From Riptortus pedestris (Eukaryota; Arthropoda; Insecta; Hemiptera; Alydidae), in contig CM032232.1 of NCBI GenBank assembly GCA_019009955.1, positions 138,705,001 through 138,769,000 of the forward strand: DNA of 64,000 bases. Reading direction: 5' to 3'. The notes beneath the pieces were generated by a model. That model made no database searches and was not told where the DNA came from. It saw only the letters and a list, made by a program, of their open reading frames with translations. The position numbers and the translations under genes were made by a program. Shown here piece by piece: positions 22,810 to 34,429 of the stretch. Within the stretch, counting starts at the first letter, position 1. Each line of letters starts with the position of its first letter.

Positions 22810-24119
22810 GATGCATAAAACTACCTTAACTAATACTTTTTTGAAATATGTAAACATTATTGACCAATTAGCATGATTTTATAAACACAGAGAGGGTTAA
22901 ATTGAAATATTGATAAACGCTACAAACTTATATTACAACCCACGCTCATTGCAAGATTAAGTTCTGATAATGACATGCATGTAGGTATCTGAGTATTACT
23001 ATAGTTCATTTATGGGTGGAAATCTTCAGGATGTGACAGGGGACCAGGTGACTTTGATAAGAGCACCCAAGGGAGTCTTAGCTCAACTTTTGTTCGTTCG
23101 TATCCCTTCTATCGTTTCGTTTTCAGTTTATTCCTGACCCCCATTCTTGAGTGAGTGATCTGCGACTCCCATCAACCCCCAGCAGGTCCTGGGCGGGGGT
23201 TGTCCCTGTGAGGGTTGTAGCTTCCCGTATCGAATCCACCCCCGCATCTGGGGCATTGTCACGTGCTCTCCCCGGATTCACCACGCACCCAGTTCGGATC
23301 GCGCTCTTTGTCACACATAGGGACCACACCCGGCGAAAAGCACAGTCTCCTTCCCGGATTACCTGGGCATTTTTTTTCTTCCTGGGTGCTTTGGAGATTT
23401 TTTGACTTTTTCATCTTAGGCCAGTTGGCGTTTGGCCACGGACTGGGATTTAGACACCCTAAAGACTTAAAACACAAGTTGGACGTTAATGCCGAACACC
23501 TCTGCTAACGTTAGCGTTTTTTGCGGTGAACAGTGGATGTCAGAGTGCATTTGGAATGGGCAGACAACTCTCGTAAAAGTTTATCATTATTTATGAGGAT
23601 TTGTAGGGATTTTTTTTTTCTCAGACATTTATGTGCCTTCTCAAACTTTATGCCAGCCCAGATTTTCCTACAGGCTAACTAGGCTTCAGTCTAGGGCCTC
23701 TAGATTAAGTGGCGCCTTCTATCTAATTGCTAGCAAAATTGCAGTATTCTGAAAACAGTCACTGGACTGAAAGTAAGGAAAAATTCTAAGCATATGACTA
23801 ATAAAAAACATAAATATCTATTTGTTAAGATCAACGCTCATTGAGTCTGTTTATTTGTAGATACTACATTACACCAAAGTGTAGTTAATACATTCAATGA
23901 TGGCTCTGGCAAATGTTGACGTGCCTTATGCTACTCAGCTCCACTGGTTTGTTCTTGTGAATGTTGTGTGTTATGTTTGATTAGTTATTGTTCCAATTAC
24001 TACATATGCTGCTGACAATAAATGTCCAAATAAGTGCTCAGGACTTTTTTTATTCATTGTCCGTGTTACATTGTTTAGTTAAAGATTGGAACCAATCGCG
24101 AGATGTTTATTTAACATGT

Positions 24120-24120
<1 letters not shown>
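22810..24120. other. Unique sequence with a GC-rich island at 23140-23330
   Basis: No repeat family recognised. Overlapping frames on both strands at 23123-23508 reflect high GC rather than a recognised protein. No splice-supported gene could be built. Confidence 0.3.
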
Positions 24121-24121
<1 letters not shown>

Positions 24122-24166
<45 letters not shown>

Positions 24167-24314
24167 AGTAATGATGCATTTTATTATCTCATCTGCAATC
24201 ATCCAGAAAGTATCCTTCATTTTCGCATATTTCCTCGTGATGGGCTTGTCAAAAAATCTATTCAAAAGTCCCTCGACCTTCCCTACGAGATGACGAAAAT
24301 AAAGGTTCAAAATC

Positions 24315-24364
<50 letters not shown>

Positions 24365-24507
24365 TGTGAGTAAGCATGAAATATGTCTGGGGAATCGTAG
24401 GCCATGAGCATGCAGATGCGGTCCGTGCCCGAAGTCTTTAATTGTAAACGTGACAAGGGCCCTGGAAGTCAATGAGTATGTTTGTACATTATAATAATAA
24501 TAATAAT

Positions 24508-24545
<38 letters not shown>

Positions 24546-24610
24546 ATCTTTTATTTGCTCATCTATAAAATTTACATTACATATTACACTTAATATTTAC
24601 ATATTATATA
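24122..24610. repeat. AT microsatellites with an inverted HINE 3' half between them
   Basis: (TA)n at about 24122-24163, 24316-24361 and 24512-24542, plus an (ATA/TAA)n run at 24490-24512. 24170-24310 is a degraded inverted HINE right half (GAGATGACGAAAATAAAGG). Confidence 0.6.
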
Positions 24611-24613
24611 TAT

Positions 24614-25580
24614 ACTAGCTCAGATACCCGGCTTCGCTCGGGAATTCATTTGAGGCTGAATGGTGATGGTATATTTTTGGCAAGGCTTTACTTTGCACAA
24701 TAATTTGACATTTACCCTTTCCAGTGTTTAGGGTTAATACCCGTTGTTGGCATTTGTTAATAATAAAATTATTTTTTTATGTAAGACTTCACTGTCCTGC
24801 ATATTGTCATATTTCCCGTCTCCTGTGCATTATGCATAGATTTGAATTATTAAGGAGAAAATGTTGACATACATTTGTATTAATTTTTTCAGGTGAGGTA
24901 CCTGGTAGTTCATATTGAAAAGAAGTGTTGAGCAAATTTCTCTAAATAACAAAATAAATAACTTTTGTTATGTGCATATTTGCCGAAACCCCAATAGGAA
25001 ATCATTATTATTAATTTCAGGCCTCCCTTATAACCCCCATTCCTGTCCGTCCCTAGAAATGTGTAGTATGGCTTACTATAAGGAAATCGTTAGTGTTAAT
25101 TCACATAGCGAGTTTGGTTTAGTTCGGTTGAGTCTCTTGTGCCAAATAAAATTTTGGACTCCCGCTATAGTTTTAGCGTATAACTCATTTATACTTCTGT
25201 ATACGGCAAAAGTGCATATTACAAAAGTTACTCTAAATTACAAAATAAACAACTTTTGTTATGTGCATATTTGCTGAAAAAGAAATAGGAAACGAAATAT
25301 CGCTATTTTTAATTTCAGGCCTCCCTTATAACCCCCCACTCCTGTTCGTCTTAGAGAATATTAATATAGCCTACTATAAGGAAATCGTTAGTGTTAATAT
25401 ACATACCAAGTTTATAAAATTCGGTTCAGCCGTTTATGCGTGAAAAGGTAACAAACAAACAAACAGACACGAAAGAAACAAAATGTAGTTATGATGTCTA
25501 TGACATGTGAAACGAAAAGTTATCGTGAAATTTCGCGAAAAAAATCAATGTACAGACTGAGGTTACAATTTTATATATAT
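24614..25580 (-). mobile_element. Non-autonomous Helitron, about 970 bp
   Basis: Plus strand starts CTAGCTCAGATACCCGGC after TATATA and ends GGTTACAATTTTATATATAT. It has about one and a half to two tandem units and (AAAC)n near 25452. Very similar to the copy at 13.5 kb over its first 400 bases. The left flank is an AT microsatellite. Confidence 0.8.
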
Positions 25581-25749
25581 ACAAAAATAAACATTGAAAA
25601 TACAGTTACAATATATGCAAACATTATTGATTGGTTGAGCAAAATCAGCGTTAGCTGAGGATTTTTTTGTTTTTGCGGCGTGTCAATTTTTTTTTGGATT
25701 TTTGAGCTCGAGTATGTCCTTATTTTGCGTTATATATATTATTTTACCA

Positions 25750-26930
25750 GTTGCTGGATCCATTGCTGACAGTGTGCAGTCCAACAAGTGCGGCGCATCT
25801 CTTCGTCCCAGTTTTCCATTGGTCTGCCTCTGCTTCTTCTATATTCTCTAGGTGACCAGTCTATCATCTTCCTGCTCCGACTATCTTCATGCCTTCTTAT
25901 CATATGTCCTGTCCATTTCCATTTCCTTAGAAAGAAGCATTTAGGAATGCCCTCCAGGTCAGTCCTTATTCTAATCTAGCCCTTCGTTCTGTGTTCTTTT
26001 AGCAGATTTCCCTTCAGGGAAATCAGCTATTGAGGTCGTACTCATGACGCGATTTTCGAAACTTTTCTTCAAATGTCCATCGATCCTACACAGGAGATGA
26101 GGAAAATGAGGTCCGTTCAAAATTATATTTATATATTTGTCTGTTAACGCTCTAGCGGTCGCAATTTTTGTTTGATCGTTTACGAAACTCGATATTTAAC
26201 CGTTTTATGTAAAAAGACAGATCAAGTTCGTTAATGGCTGAAATCGGACCAGAGGGAGGGGGGTTTAGAGGTGGGGATTTTCGAAAATGCAAAATATCTC
26301 CGTTATTATGCATCGGTTCGAAAAATTGTATAGAACCAATCTTATTGCAAATTAAATTTTCTATAAATATTGCTACATACATTTATTCTCTATCTTGAAT
26401 ATTAACCGAGATATTTGCATTTTTATGAAGTCTGTGGGTCGGGTATAGTTCGGATTACGTCGGCCATCTTCGTCATTTCTCGGTTCAGGCGGAAGCTTCT
26501 TCTAACCTGGCGTACCTTACCTTACCTTAATAATATAAATTAATCTTACAATTCAGAAGCCGTTTCAGTTGGGTATTTATTTTAATTAACTGAAAGATTT
26601 CTCATTATCTAATCACGGTGGTATTGTGTTACCAGTGTGCAGATTTCTCTATTGTAAAACTTCACAGGGGAAATCTGCTTAGTTTACGCAGCCCCTGCGT
26701 GACGGACTTTTTTTACTAATGCTGAGCATATATCGTTCCATACTTCGTTGTGTTGTACGCATCTTTTCGATAACTTTTTTTGTCAGTCTCCAGGTTTCGC
26801 ATCCATTCCAAAATTTCTTTTTTAGTTTATTGTCTGCCTTACTCTCTTGTAAAGCATTCTATTTCTTAAGAACGTTTGTATACGCCTTTCTTACGCAATT
26901 GGTTTACTATTAACATTGCGACTTTCGAGA
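25750..26930 (-). pseudogene. LINE ORF2 C-terminal fragment split by a HINE-like element
   Basis: On the minus strand the right piece (26715-26930) reads ETWRLTKKVIEKMRTTQRSM then ERYMLSIS. The left piece (25750-25996) reads LRKWKWTGHMIRRHEDSRSR and RRSRGRPMENWDEEMRR. This is the ordered end of a non-LTR ORF2 (ETWxL, RSMER, KWKWxGHxxRR, GRPxxxW). The HINE at 26001-26707 lies exactly between them and the frame resumes across it. One stop lies just downstream of the junction. Confidence 0.85.
26001..26707 (-). mobile_element. Complete HINE-like element (707 bp) inserted in a LINE
   Basis: From the inverted 3' hairpin AGCAGATTTCCCTTCAGGG to the inverted head GCCCCTGCGTGACGGAC. Flanked by four T residues on the left and seven on the right; the interrupted LINE frame indicates a target with only TTT. 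No longer target duplication. Confidence 0.92.
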
Positions 26931-26934
26931 CCCT

Positions 26935-27498
26935 TTTTAAGATTGATAAGGCTCTAACGCCTGATAAGAACTGATGGGAGGGAGTGAGAGGGAAGTAGCG
27001 CGGATGAAAGGACATAGCTCGGCACTCTTTCAACAATGGCGACAGTAGCCGATTCGCGCCGGATCTGACTCCGAATACAGGCCAGCTGGGAGCAGCAGCC
27101 GGCAGGGGGGCGATACATTGGCAAGCCTGTCATATATCACCGGGGTAAGGAGGGCCATATATCGATTAGACCAGATCGATAAGCCTGACTCAATCGCTGA
27201 TTGCCTTCAGTAATGGACCGTTCAACTGATTTTGCCATGGGTTTTTCAACGGCTCACGCGCCGCTTATTTGTCTTCCTTGTTTGTCTAGCTTTCATCCAC
27301 GTTTTTTTTTTCTCCGTGGACTCTGTTATCGATCATTATCCACTGCCGACGATTCTGCGAACGTTTCTGTTACACCTAAAGGTCAATACTTATGTATTTT
27401 AATCGTGGGAATTTTCGTTTTTCACACTTCAATTACACGTTTTTGAACCCATTTTGACTAGTGTTGGCGTGACGTCTGTGTGAATGTAGGGTTAATTT
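26935..27498. other. Unique, GC-richer sequence, no gene recognised
   Basis: A GC-richer stretch at 27020-27200 resembles no other part of the window. The plus frame at 27201-27446 shows no domain. Some similarity of 26960-27040 to 16290-16340 (ACATAGCTCGGCACTC against AAGTAGCTCGACACTT) suggests an old Helitron piece. Confidence 0.3.
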
Positions 27499-28050
27499 GG
27501 GGTAAAACCGGGTAGCTAAGTTTTTAAGGCTTCCAGAAACCACAATTATTACCACAAATAAGTAAAGTTTTGTTGAAATAAAGTCTACTTATCTGTTAAC
27601 GTAATTACAGTTTCAAAAACAAAATCTAAATTTTTAAAGAAGTTTTACCCTACATTTTTTTTAAAAAGTCATGTTTTACCCTGTTTTGCCCCACTAGTAG
27701 GGTAAAACCGGGTACATATGTGTTTTTTATGGGAAAATAAAAATGTAAAGATTTTTAATCAAATTAATGTTTTTTTGCTAATAAAAAATGTTGTTTGATG
27801 CATTAAAACAAACCCCCTTTTGGGAACAATACAAAAAAATGAAGTAAAAATATAAACAAATAACAACATTAATCTTTTTAGCTATTTCAATGCAATTATA
27901 TATTTCAAAAAGGAAATTCATAGTTGCAAGATTTATAATATTATTTGTCATTATACATGCTTTTACAGTGAAATAATTAAACAAAATTAGGTAAAATTAT
28001 ACTTTTCATGTTTCGAGAACCGTGGCATAGCTGTTACCCGGTTTTACCCC
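27499..28050. mobile_element. 552-bp inverted-repeat element (MITE-like)
   Basis: Left end GGGGTAAAACCGGGTA and right end TACCCGGTTTTACCCC are perfect 16-base inverted repeats. The same motif recurs internally near 27703-27718, beside a palindrome CCCACTAGTAGGG-like centre. The interior is AT-rich without coding capacity. Superfamily and target duplication unresolved. Confidence 0.75.
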
Positions 28051-28700
28051 GCGCGTAAAGTTTAAATAAAACACTAAATAAAACTTGTACTAAGGGACCT
28101 ACATGCCCGTCTTCTAATTGGAATAGGAGCGCAGTACAATCAAAAACCTTTTCCACCAAAATCATAAGCAAGTTCCACGAAAATTGAATAATTGTCACTG
28201 CCACAAAACTAGCATGACTAACGATTTGGCGCAATGGCCGCTGCTTCTTCTTCCAAGGTGGATTGTTGTTGCTCCGTTATCAGCCCGACTGCAGTACACA
28301 CAACGGCTAAGAGGAGCTACCCGCTTTGCTCCCGACTACCCGCGCTATTACCCTACTCTCCCCTACATATTTCGCATAACTCAAAATGTTCGAAAGTTAA
28401 TATTTGGGATTGTTGTCACGACTAACTGTACACCTCACATATTTATCGAAATAAACTAATTGGGAGAGGAGTCAGAAGAGGGAGAAAGTAGGTAAATTGC
28501 AAATTTCTCCTTACATATTCAGGCAGATACAAGAGAATTGTAAAGGACCTTTTTTTGTATAAAATAAGAAGGTCTATAAAGTGTCTATGTCATTTTTCAA
28601 CCCGATGCATTGGGAATGAGATATATATCACTTTCAAACACGATTTTTAATTAAGTGCAACCAAACATTTAATTTAAATTAAAATGAGTACAAGGAAGGC
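28051..28700. other. Unique sequence, no gene recognised
   Basis: No domain-bearing frame. The overlapping plus-strand frames at 28184-28459 show no family features. Confidence 0.25.
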
Positions 28701-28719
28701 ATGTGGCGCCCACACCTGT

Positions 28720-28723
<4 letters not shown>

Positions 28724-28781
<58 letters not shown>

Positions 28782-28862
28782 GTTTTAGCAGATGTCCCAC
28801 AAGGGAAATCAACTATTGTACTCATTACGCGATTTTCCTAATTTTTCTTCAAGTTTTTAGTT
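28724..28862 (-). repeat. (TA)n tract and HINE-like 3' end fragment
   Basis: A (TA)n run at about 28724-28780 is followed by an inverted HINE right end (AGCAGATGTCCCACAAGGG, then ACGCGATTTTCC). Confidence 0.6.
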
Positions 28863-28889
28863 TCGTGGCTAGAGTCACCAATAAAAAAC

Positions 28890-29385
28890 ATTTTTTCTGT
28901 AATCGTTGAATAATGGTAACATTACTAAACTGAAATGAGTGAAGAAAGTGAAACATTTTGCAATAGAGTGAAGAAAGTGAATTGCCTTCTTAATTAGTAG
29001 TAAGTATAAATTAAAAAATAATTTGAAGTTGGAAATTAAATGCTTTTAAATGTTTCTTAACATTGTAAGAATTTATTTTAACAAAATAAATTGAAATGTG
29101 AATGAGTTATTGGTGGAAATAATCAATATATTTTAAAATTTAAATATAATAATAATTACCTTCCTTGTTTATAACCTGCACTTGTTTATAACTGCACTAC
29201 TTCACAATCATCACTAGTTGTTTTATAACTATGCTTATAACCTTTCACAACCATACTTATAACCTACCAACAACATACCATAATATTCACAACATCCTAA
29301 TTTTGTTCATATTCTGGTTTTTTCCAGAACGTTTCACTCGAGTTGTAAAATGATCTACTTTCATCACTTGTATAATAAATAACTA
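28890..29385 (-). repeat. Palindrome-bearing repeat family, copy 3 (palindrome mostly deleted)
   Basis: Starts TTTTTTCTGTAATCG and ends ...ACTTGTATAATAAATAACTA. Between TTCTGGTT and ACGTTTCACTCGAG roughly half of the palindrome found in copies 1, 2 and 4 is missing. Confidence 0.65.
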
Positions 29386-29493
29386 TTTTTCCCTGGAGAC
29401 GTTATTCATAGTGCCCTACATGTTTCGTGGTTTGCATACCACCTCTTCAGGGGACATCCTGTTTCCAAGAAATAATAACATTTATTCTAAAAA

Positions 29494-29919
29494 TCCATCA
29501 CGCAAGGGCTGCGACAACTATGCAGATTTCCCGCGTGAACTGCAACTATAGATAAATCTACATACTGGTAACACAACACCAGTGTGAATGTTAAGTGAAT
29601 AAATACAAACGATAATAAGAAATCCCCCGACGGGAAGCGTCTGAAATGTAAACAAATAAACAAACAGTTCTGCAAACTTCTCAACGGAAAGAAAAAAAAT
29701 TACTGAAATGTATCAGAATCTACCATTAATTTTATTGAAAACTGTACTGTAAGCTATAATGAATCAGAATAATTTTTCTCACTCAATCAAATTTTAATTG
29801 TCCAAGAACTTAAAACGGAGGGGAGGGGTCACCAGAACATATTTGCATGTATCTAAAGGTCTATTGAAAACAATATTTGATATTTAAGCTTCGAATAATG
29901 TGGTTTTTTATATAACTGA

Positions 29920-29925
<6 letters not shown>
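29494..29925 (+). mobile_element. HINE-like long-variant 5' part
   Basis: Head TCCATCACGCAAGGGCTGCG, subterminal repeat, and the long-variant module (AATAAATACAAACGATAAT, GGAGGGGTCACC) as far as an AT tract at 29921. The right half is missing. Confidence 0.65.
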
Positions 29926-29950
<25 letters not shown>

Positions 29951-29952
<2 letters not shown>

Positions 29953-30650
29953 AAAATTCCAGAATGCTACAACAAAATCACACTTAAAAACACAATTACT
30001 TACTGACACAATTAACGCATGGCAACAGAAATGGTATACGACTACGAAAGGACAACATCTAAAACTATTTATTCCAGACATTAAAGAGTACTTAGGACAA
30101 AAATTAATATCAACAGACTTTTACTAGACATAATTATTAACTGGACACGGAACAACAGATTCTTATTTTAATCGTTTTGGCCTAACAGATCAACCAAACT
30201 GTTACTGCGACTTTACTACTGAACAGACATACAGACAATTGCTCTATGACTGCAGACTACTAACGGACCAAAGAGAAGACTTTAAAACCCAATTAAAATG
30301 CCGACAAGATAATTGGCCTGTTGAGGAAAAACATTTATTTTATAAACACAATAAACAACTAAAACAATTTGATGAAGAAATGTGCTTAAACTATTTAAAA
30401 CTGAAATAAAGTTAAATTAATTAATTATTCATCATTGAATCCAAAATTTGTTTGTGTTTTTCTTTCCATTTCTTTTTCTTTTTCTTTCTGTTGTAAATAA
30501 TTTTATTTTACAAATATTTTATTTTATTCATAGTTAAAAGAAAATGTTATGTATCAAGCACACGTTATGTACTAATTATTGTATGGGACGTGTGGCTAAT
30601 AAACTCCCTTCCTGTAGGGTTACTTCAGGAAGGAAATAAATAAAACTTTA
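29951..30650 (+). pseudogene. LINE ORF2 C-terminal fragment with 3' UTR (R1/Jockey-type)
   Basis: One frame reads KSHLKTQLLTDTINAWQQKW and so on to 30126. After a one-base shift the protein continues LLTGHGTTDSYFNRFGL, then CYCDF and YDCRLL, the usual ORF2 tail with its cysteine motif (TGHGxxxxYxxRFGL ... CxC). It ends at a stop near 30408. A T-rich 3' UTR ends in AATAAATAAAAC at 30634. A frameshift kills it. Confidence 0.75.
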
Positions 30651-30656
30651 AAAAAA

Positions 30657-31090
30657 GTCCGTCACGCAGGGGCTGCGTAAACTAAGCAGATTTCCCACGT
30701 GAAGTTATACAATAGAGAAATCTCCATCGAGGGCCGAGCAGTTACGGAAACGACCGAACTAGCTTTTGGCGGGAATCTCTTACGAGTGTTATCCGCCCAC
30801 ATTTAATAAAAATGCGAATATCTTGGTTAATATTCAAGATAGGGAATAAATGTATAGAACAATATATATAGAAATTTTAATTTACAATATGATTCATTCT
30901 ATACAATTTTTCGATCCGACGCATAATAACGGATATATTTTGAATTTTCGAAAATCCCCCCTCTAAACCCCCCCTCCCACTGGTCCGATTTCAGCCATTA
31001 ACGAACTTGATCTGTCTTTTTGCATAAAACGTTTAAATATCGAGTTTGATAACGATCAAACAAAAATTGCGACCGCTAGAGCGTTAACAG

Positions 31091-31153
<63 letters not shown>

Positions 31154-31264
31154 ATTTTGAACGGATCTCATTTTCGTGATCTCCTGGGTAGGATCGATGG
31201 ACATTTGAAGACATTTTTCGCATCATGAGTACGACTTCAATAGCAGATTTCCCTTAAGGGGAAA
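30657..31264 (+). mobile_element. HINE-like full-length forward copy
   Basis: GTCCGTCACGCAGGGGCTGC head, C-rich block at 30957-30980, palindrome CGACCGCTAGAGCG at 31069, (AT)n 31097-31146, right half and hairpin at 31240-31264. It abuts the LINE 3' end on the left. Confidence 0.9.
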
Positions 31265-31299
31265 ATATATATATAGAGAGAGAGAGAAACCTGCACACA

Positions 31300-31606
31300 C
31301 AGATGTAAATGTCAATTAACGCATATAATTTGAAATGGTGTCGTTTTCGGTATTCGGTCAGTATATGTCTTATGGTCAAGTTGAGCAAGTGGGTCTATTT
31401 CTCATAAGTGGGTCATGTCCCTATTAAGTATGAGTGTGTTAAGTTCTTCTTCACTAGAGTTTCCGAAACTTGTCGGCCACATGCAAATACTGTTATTAAT
31501 AGTTTGCAACTTGTTGTCGGTATTTGTGTTAGTCCAGTCGGTTTGCCAGAACACCATATGAGTATGAAATGTTGATGACGTGGTCTTTGAGTCATTCCAG
31601 CAGGTG
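31300..31606 (-). pseudogene. Jockey-like LINE fragment
   Basis: Minus-strand frames include WQTDWTNTNTDNKLQTINNS and, after a shift, NTLILNRDMTHL, degraded equivalents of the tail region seen at 58.7 kb. Stops and shifts throughout. It is interrupted or bordered by a HINE head at 31607-31647. Confidence 0.45.
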
Positions 31607-31647
31607 CGGAAATCTGCTCAGTTTACGCAACCCCTGCGTGACGGACT
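31607..31647 (-). repeat. HINE-like 5' terminus
   Basis: Inverse of the first 41 bases of the element only (GGAAATCTGCTCAGTTTACG to GACGGAC). Confidence 0.7.
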
Positions 31648-32100
31648 TCATGTCTCCCATCTTCTATATCCCAAATTGCTCCACCGTGTCCACTATAGTC
31701 TTCTCAGACCTTGACCTATTTGAACTAACGAATTCGAAGCTGCCTGATAATACTGATGACATCCCATCAGACTCCAACAGTGATATATTTGCGGGATCTA
31801 TCTTCTGGGTGGTCTTCTCTTTCATCACCTCCAAGCATTGTCTTCTTCGGTGTCCCTTCGAGTTAGGTCTTTATTTCGTCCCGACAGCATTCTTGTGGCT
31901 TCGGGAATGGATTGTCAACAAAGCCCTTCTTCCTGGACCCAGGGCAGAGCAAAGCAAGACCATATATTTTTCTTTTTAACGTTTTAATGTTGTTGTTAGA
32001 CATTGTTTTCAGCGTCAATGTTCAATGAAAACGAAAATAATCTGATGTGAATACATGACTTCCTTGAAATAGATAGATCTAATCATGATAAACAAAAAAA
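31648..32100. other. Unclassified sequence with a 136-codon frame
   Basis: The plus frame reaching 31979 contains DNTDDIPSDSNSDIFAGSIF but no family was recognised, and its first third is HINE head sequence. It may be fragmentary transposon coding sequence; no function is assigned. Confidence 0.3.
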
Positions 32101-32103
32101 AGT

Positions 32104-32757
32104 CCATCATTCAAGGGCTCCGTTGACTAAGCAGATTTCTCACGAGCTGTTATAATACACCATTGATCTGTTCTCTATTTTCTATATCTAAGTAAAACGT
32201 CCCTCACGCTGATGTTGCGTTAACTAAGCAGGATTTATCTCAAAACGTAAAAGTTCAATGAGAACAATTTTGGCATTTGGGCTTCAAATAAAGTGCTTCA
32301 TAATATAACAGCTTCTTGTTAATATGACATGAGTTGGAGTGGGGGTTTACTGATGGCCGAAAACTAAAATATGGAAATATCTTAGTTAATATTCAATATT
32401 GAGAAAACATGTACAATATTAATTTACAATAAGATTAGTTCTACACACATTTTCGATCTGACGTATAATAACAGAGAAATTCCCCCTTTAACCCACCCTC
32501 CCCCTTCCCCTTGTCTGATTTCAGTCGTTAACGAACTTGATCTTTTTTTTATTACGTAAAACGATTATATATCGGGTTTGGTACCGATAAAACAACAATT
32601 GTGGCAGTTAGAGAGGCAACAGATATGTATCTAAGTTTTGAATGGACCTCATTTTCCTCATCTCCTCGGTAGGATCGATGGACATTTGAAGAAAAATTTC
32701 GAAAATCGCGTCACGAGTACGACCTCAATAGCTGATTTCCCTTAAGGGAAATCCGCT
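32104..32757 (+). mobile_element. HINE-like head fragment followed by a full copy
   Basis: A degenerate head (TCCATCATTCAAGGGCTCCG) at 32104 and a second at about 32199 (GTCCCTCACGCTGATGTTGC). The body then runs to a perfect right hairpin at about 32728-32757. This copy has no AT expansion (TATGTATCTAAG at the tract position). Confidence 0.75.
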
Positions 32758-32759
32758 AA

Positions 32760-33219
32760 AACTCGATGAGCAGTGCTAGTTTACTGACAGCTAAAAACAA
32801 GGTAGTCTGAAAAATTCGCTTAATATTTATGCTACAAAAAAATGAATATAAGGAAAATTGTAGAGCATCAAAAGTTTAACAATTCACATTTTGAAACGCC
32901 TTATAATAAATGCGTAAATAAATAATAATAAATTTTTGAAATTCTCCCACTCCATTTCCGATTTCAACCATTTAAGACTATGAACTTTTGTAATTAAACG
33001 GTTAATAATCATTTTCAAGTAAAGAAATAAAATCACGATTGACGTCACAGCACATGGTTTTATCTCACAAAGTAATAGTTCAATGAGAACATTTTTTAGC
33101 AGATTTCCCTTGAGGGAAATCAGCTATTGAGGTCGTACTCATGACGCGAGTTTCGAAATATTTCTTCAAATGTCTATCGATCCTACCGAGTAGATGACGA
33201 AAATGAGGTCCGTTCAAAA

Positions 33220-33287
<68 letters not shown>

Positions 33288-34050
33288 CTGTTAACGCTCT
33301 AGCGGTCGCAATTTTTGTTTGATCGTTACCAAACTCGGAATTTAATCGTTTTATGTAAAAAGGAAGATCAAGTTCGTTAATGGTTGAAATCGGACCAGTG
33401 GGGGAGTTTAAAGGGGGGATTTTCGGAAAATTCAAAATATCTCCGTTATTATGCGTCGGATCGAAACATTGTATAGAATCAATCTTTTTGCAAATTAAAT
33501 TTACTATAAATATTGTTCTATACGTTTATTCTGTATCTTGAATATTAACCGAGATATTTGCATTTGTATTCTGCATTGGTCGGCAGGAGTGAGCTGTTTG
33601 GTACTTTCCGAAGAGAGCTCTGGCGGCCGTTTTCATAACTATTCGTCCCTCTTGTATAAGTTTAGAGATCCCTTAATACTTACTACACTTGTTATTGGGC
33701 AGATTTCTCTATTGTAAAACTTCACGTGGGAAATCTGCTTAGTTTACGCAGCCCCTGCGTGACGGACTTTTTTGTATTTAAGCTACAAATAAAGTTGTTC
33801 ATGATATAACAGCCTATTGTTATCATGACATGAGTAGGAATTTACTGAAGAGTGAAAACCAGCAATGCACATTACATTTGCAATAAGATTTACTCTATGC
33901 ACTTTTTCGATCCGACGTATAATAACGCAGATATTTCCAAATTTTATCTAATTAATTCCCCTCCCCCCCCCATTCGTCCGATTTCAGCCGTTAACGAGCT
34001 TCATCATTATTTTTTGTTTAAAACGTAAAGATATCGAGTTTGGTATCGAT
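32760..34050 (+). mobile_element. HINE-like forward variant split by a minus-strand HINE copy
   Basis: The variant runs forward to CAATGAGAACATTTTTT at 33097 and resumes at 33768 with TTTTTGTATTTAAGCTACAA. That is the same order as uninterrupted copies, which read GAGAACAATTTTGGTATTT. It decays near 34050 without a right end. Confidence 0.65.
33098..33767 (-). mobile_element. Complete HINE-like copy nested inside a HINE-like copy
   Basis: Inverted hairpin AGCAGATTTCCCTTGAGGG, a long (TA)n tract at 33223-33283, inverted palindrome, G-rich block and inverted head to GACGGAC at 33767. T runs flank both sides. Confidence 0.9.
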
Positions 34051-34059
34051 CAAACATTA

Positions 34060-34425
34060 ATCTTATAGTAGTGTTTGTGTGGATGAGTTTTTTCTGTGCA
34101 TGCATGGGAGTGTGTGTGTGATTGTGAATGGTTGTGTAAAATTTTAGAAACTTTTCCCTAATATAACAATTTTCTTTTTGTATATATTCATTTTTAATTT
34201 TAAAGATTGGGTTATAAAATTGTAATTATAAATTATTACGCGTCATAGTTTTTAATTATCTATTTATTTTATAACATTTTTTTTTTAATTTAATGTTAAT
34301 GTTTCGTTTTTTTTTTTGCTGTTGACTATTCGTGTTCTTTTCCCGTTCATAGTTTATCCTGTTTTAATATTTTTTGTTTAATTAATTCTTATTACTTTAT
34401 ATTATCTTAGTTTTCCTGTTTTTTA
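34060..34425. other. T-rich sequence, possibly a LINE 3' UTR
   Basis: Resembles in composition the T-rich, GTGTG-containing 3' UTRs at 54.2 and 59.1 kb, but no coding end precedes it. Confidence 0.25.
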
Positions 34426-34429
34426 AGCA

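Noticed and set aside
24086..24472. 95- and 121-codon frames rich in YIYIYI
   Set aside because: They are translations of (TA)n microsatellites and flanking HINE pieces; the same artefact appears wherever an AT tract lies in a long frame.
31569..31979. 136-codon frame as a gene
   Set aside because: Its start is HINE head sequence and no domain or splice support was seen; recorded only as unclassified.
33214..33435. 73-codon minus-strand frame
   Set aside because: Lies wholly in a HINE body and its AT tract. Equivalent frames are broken in other copies, so there is no conserved coding capacity.
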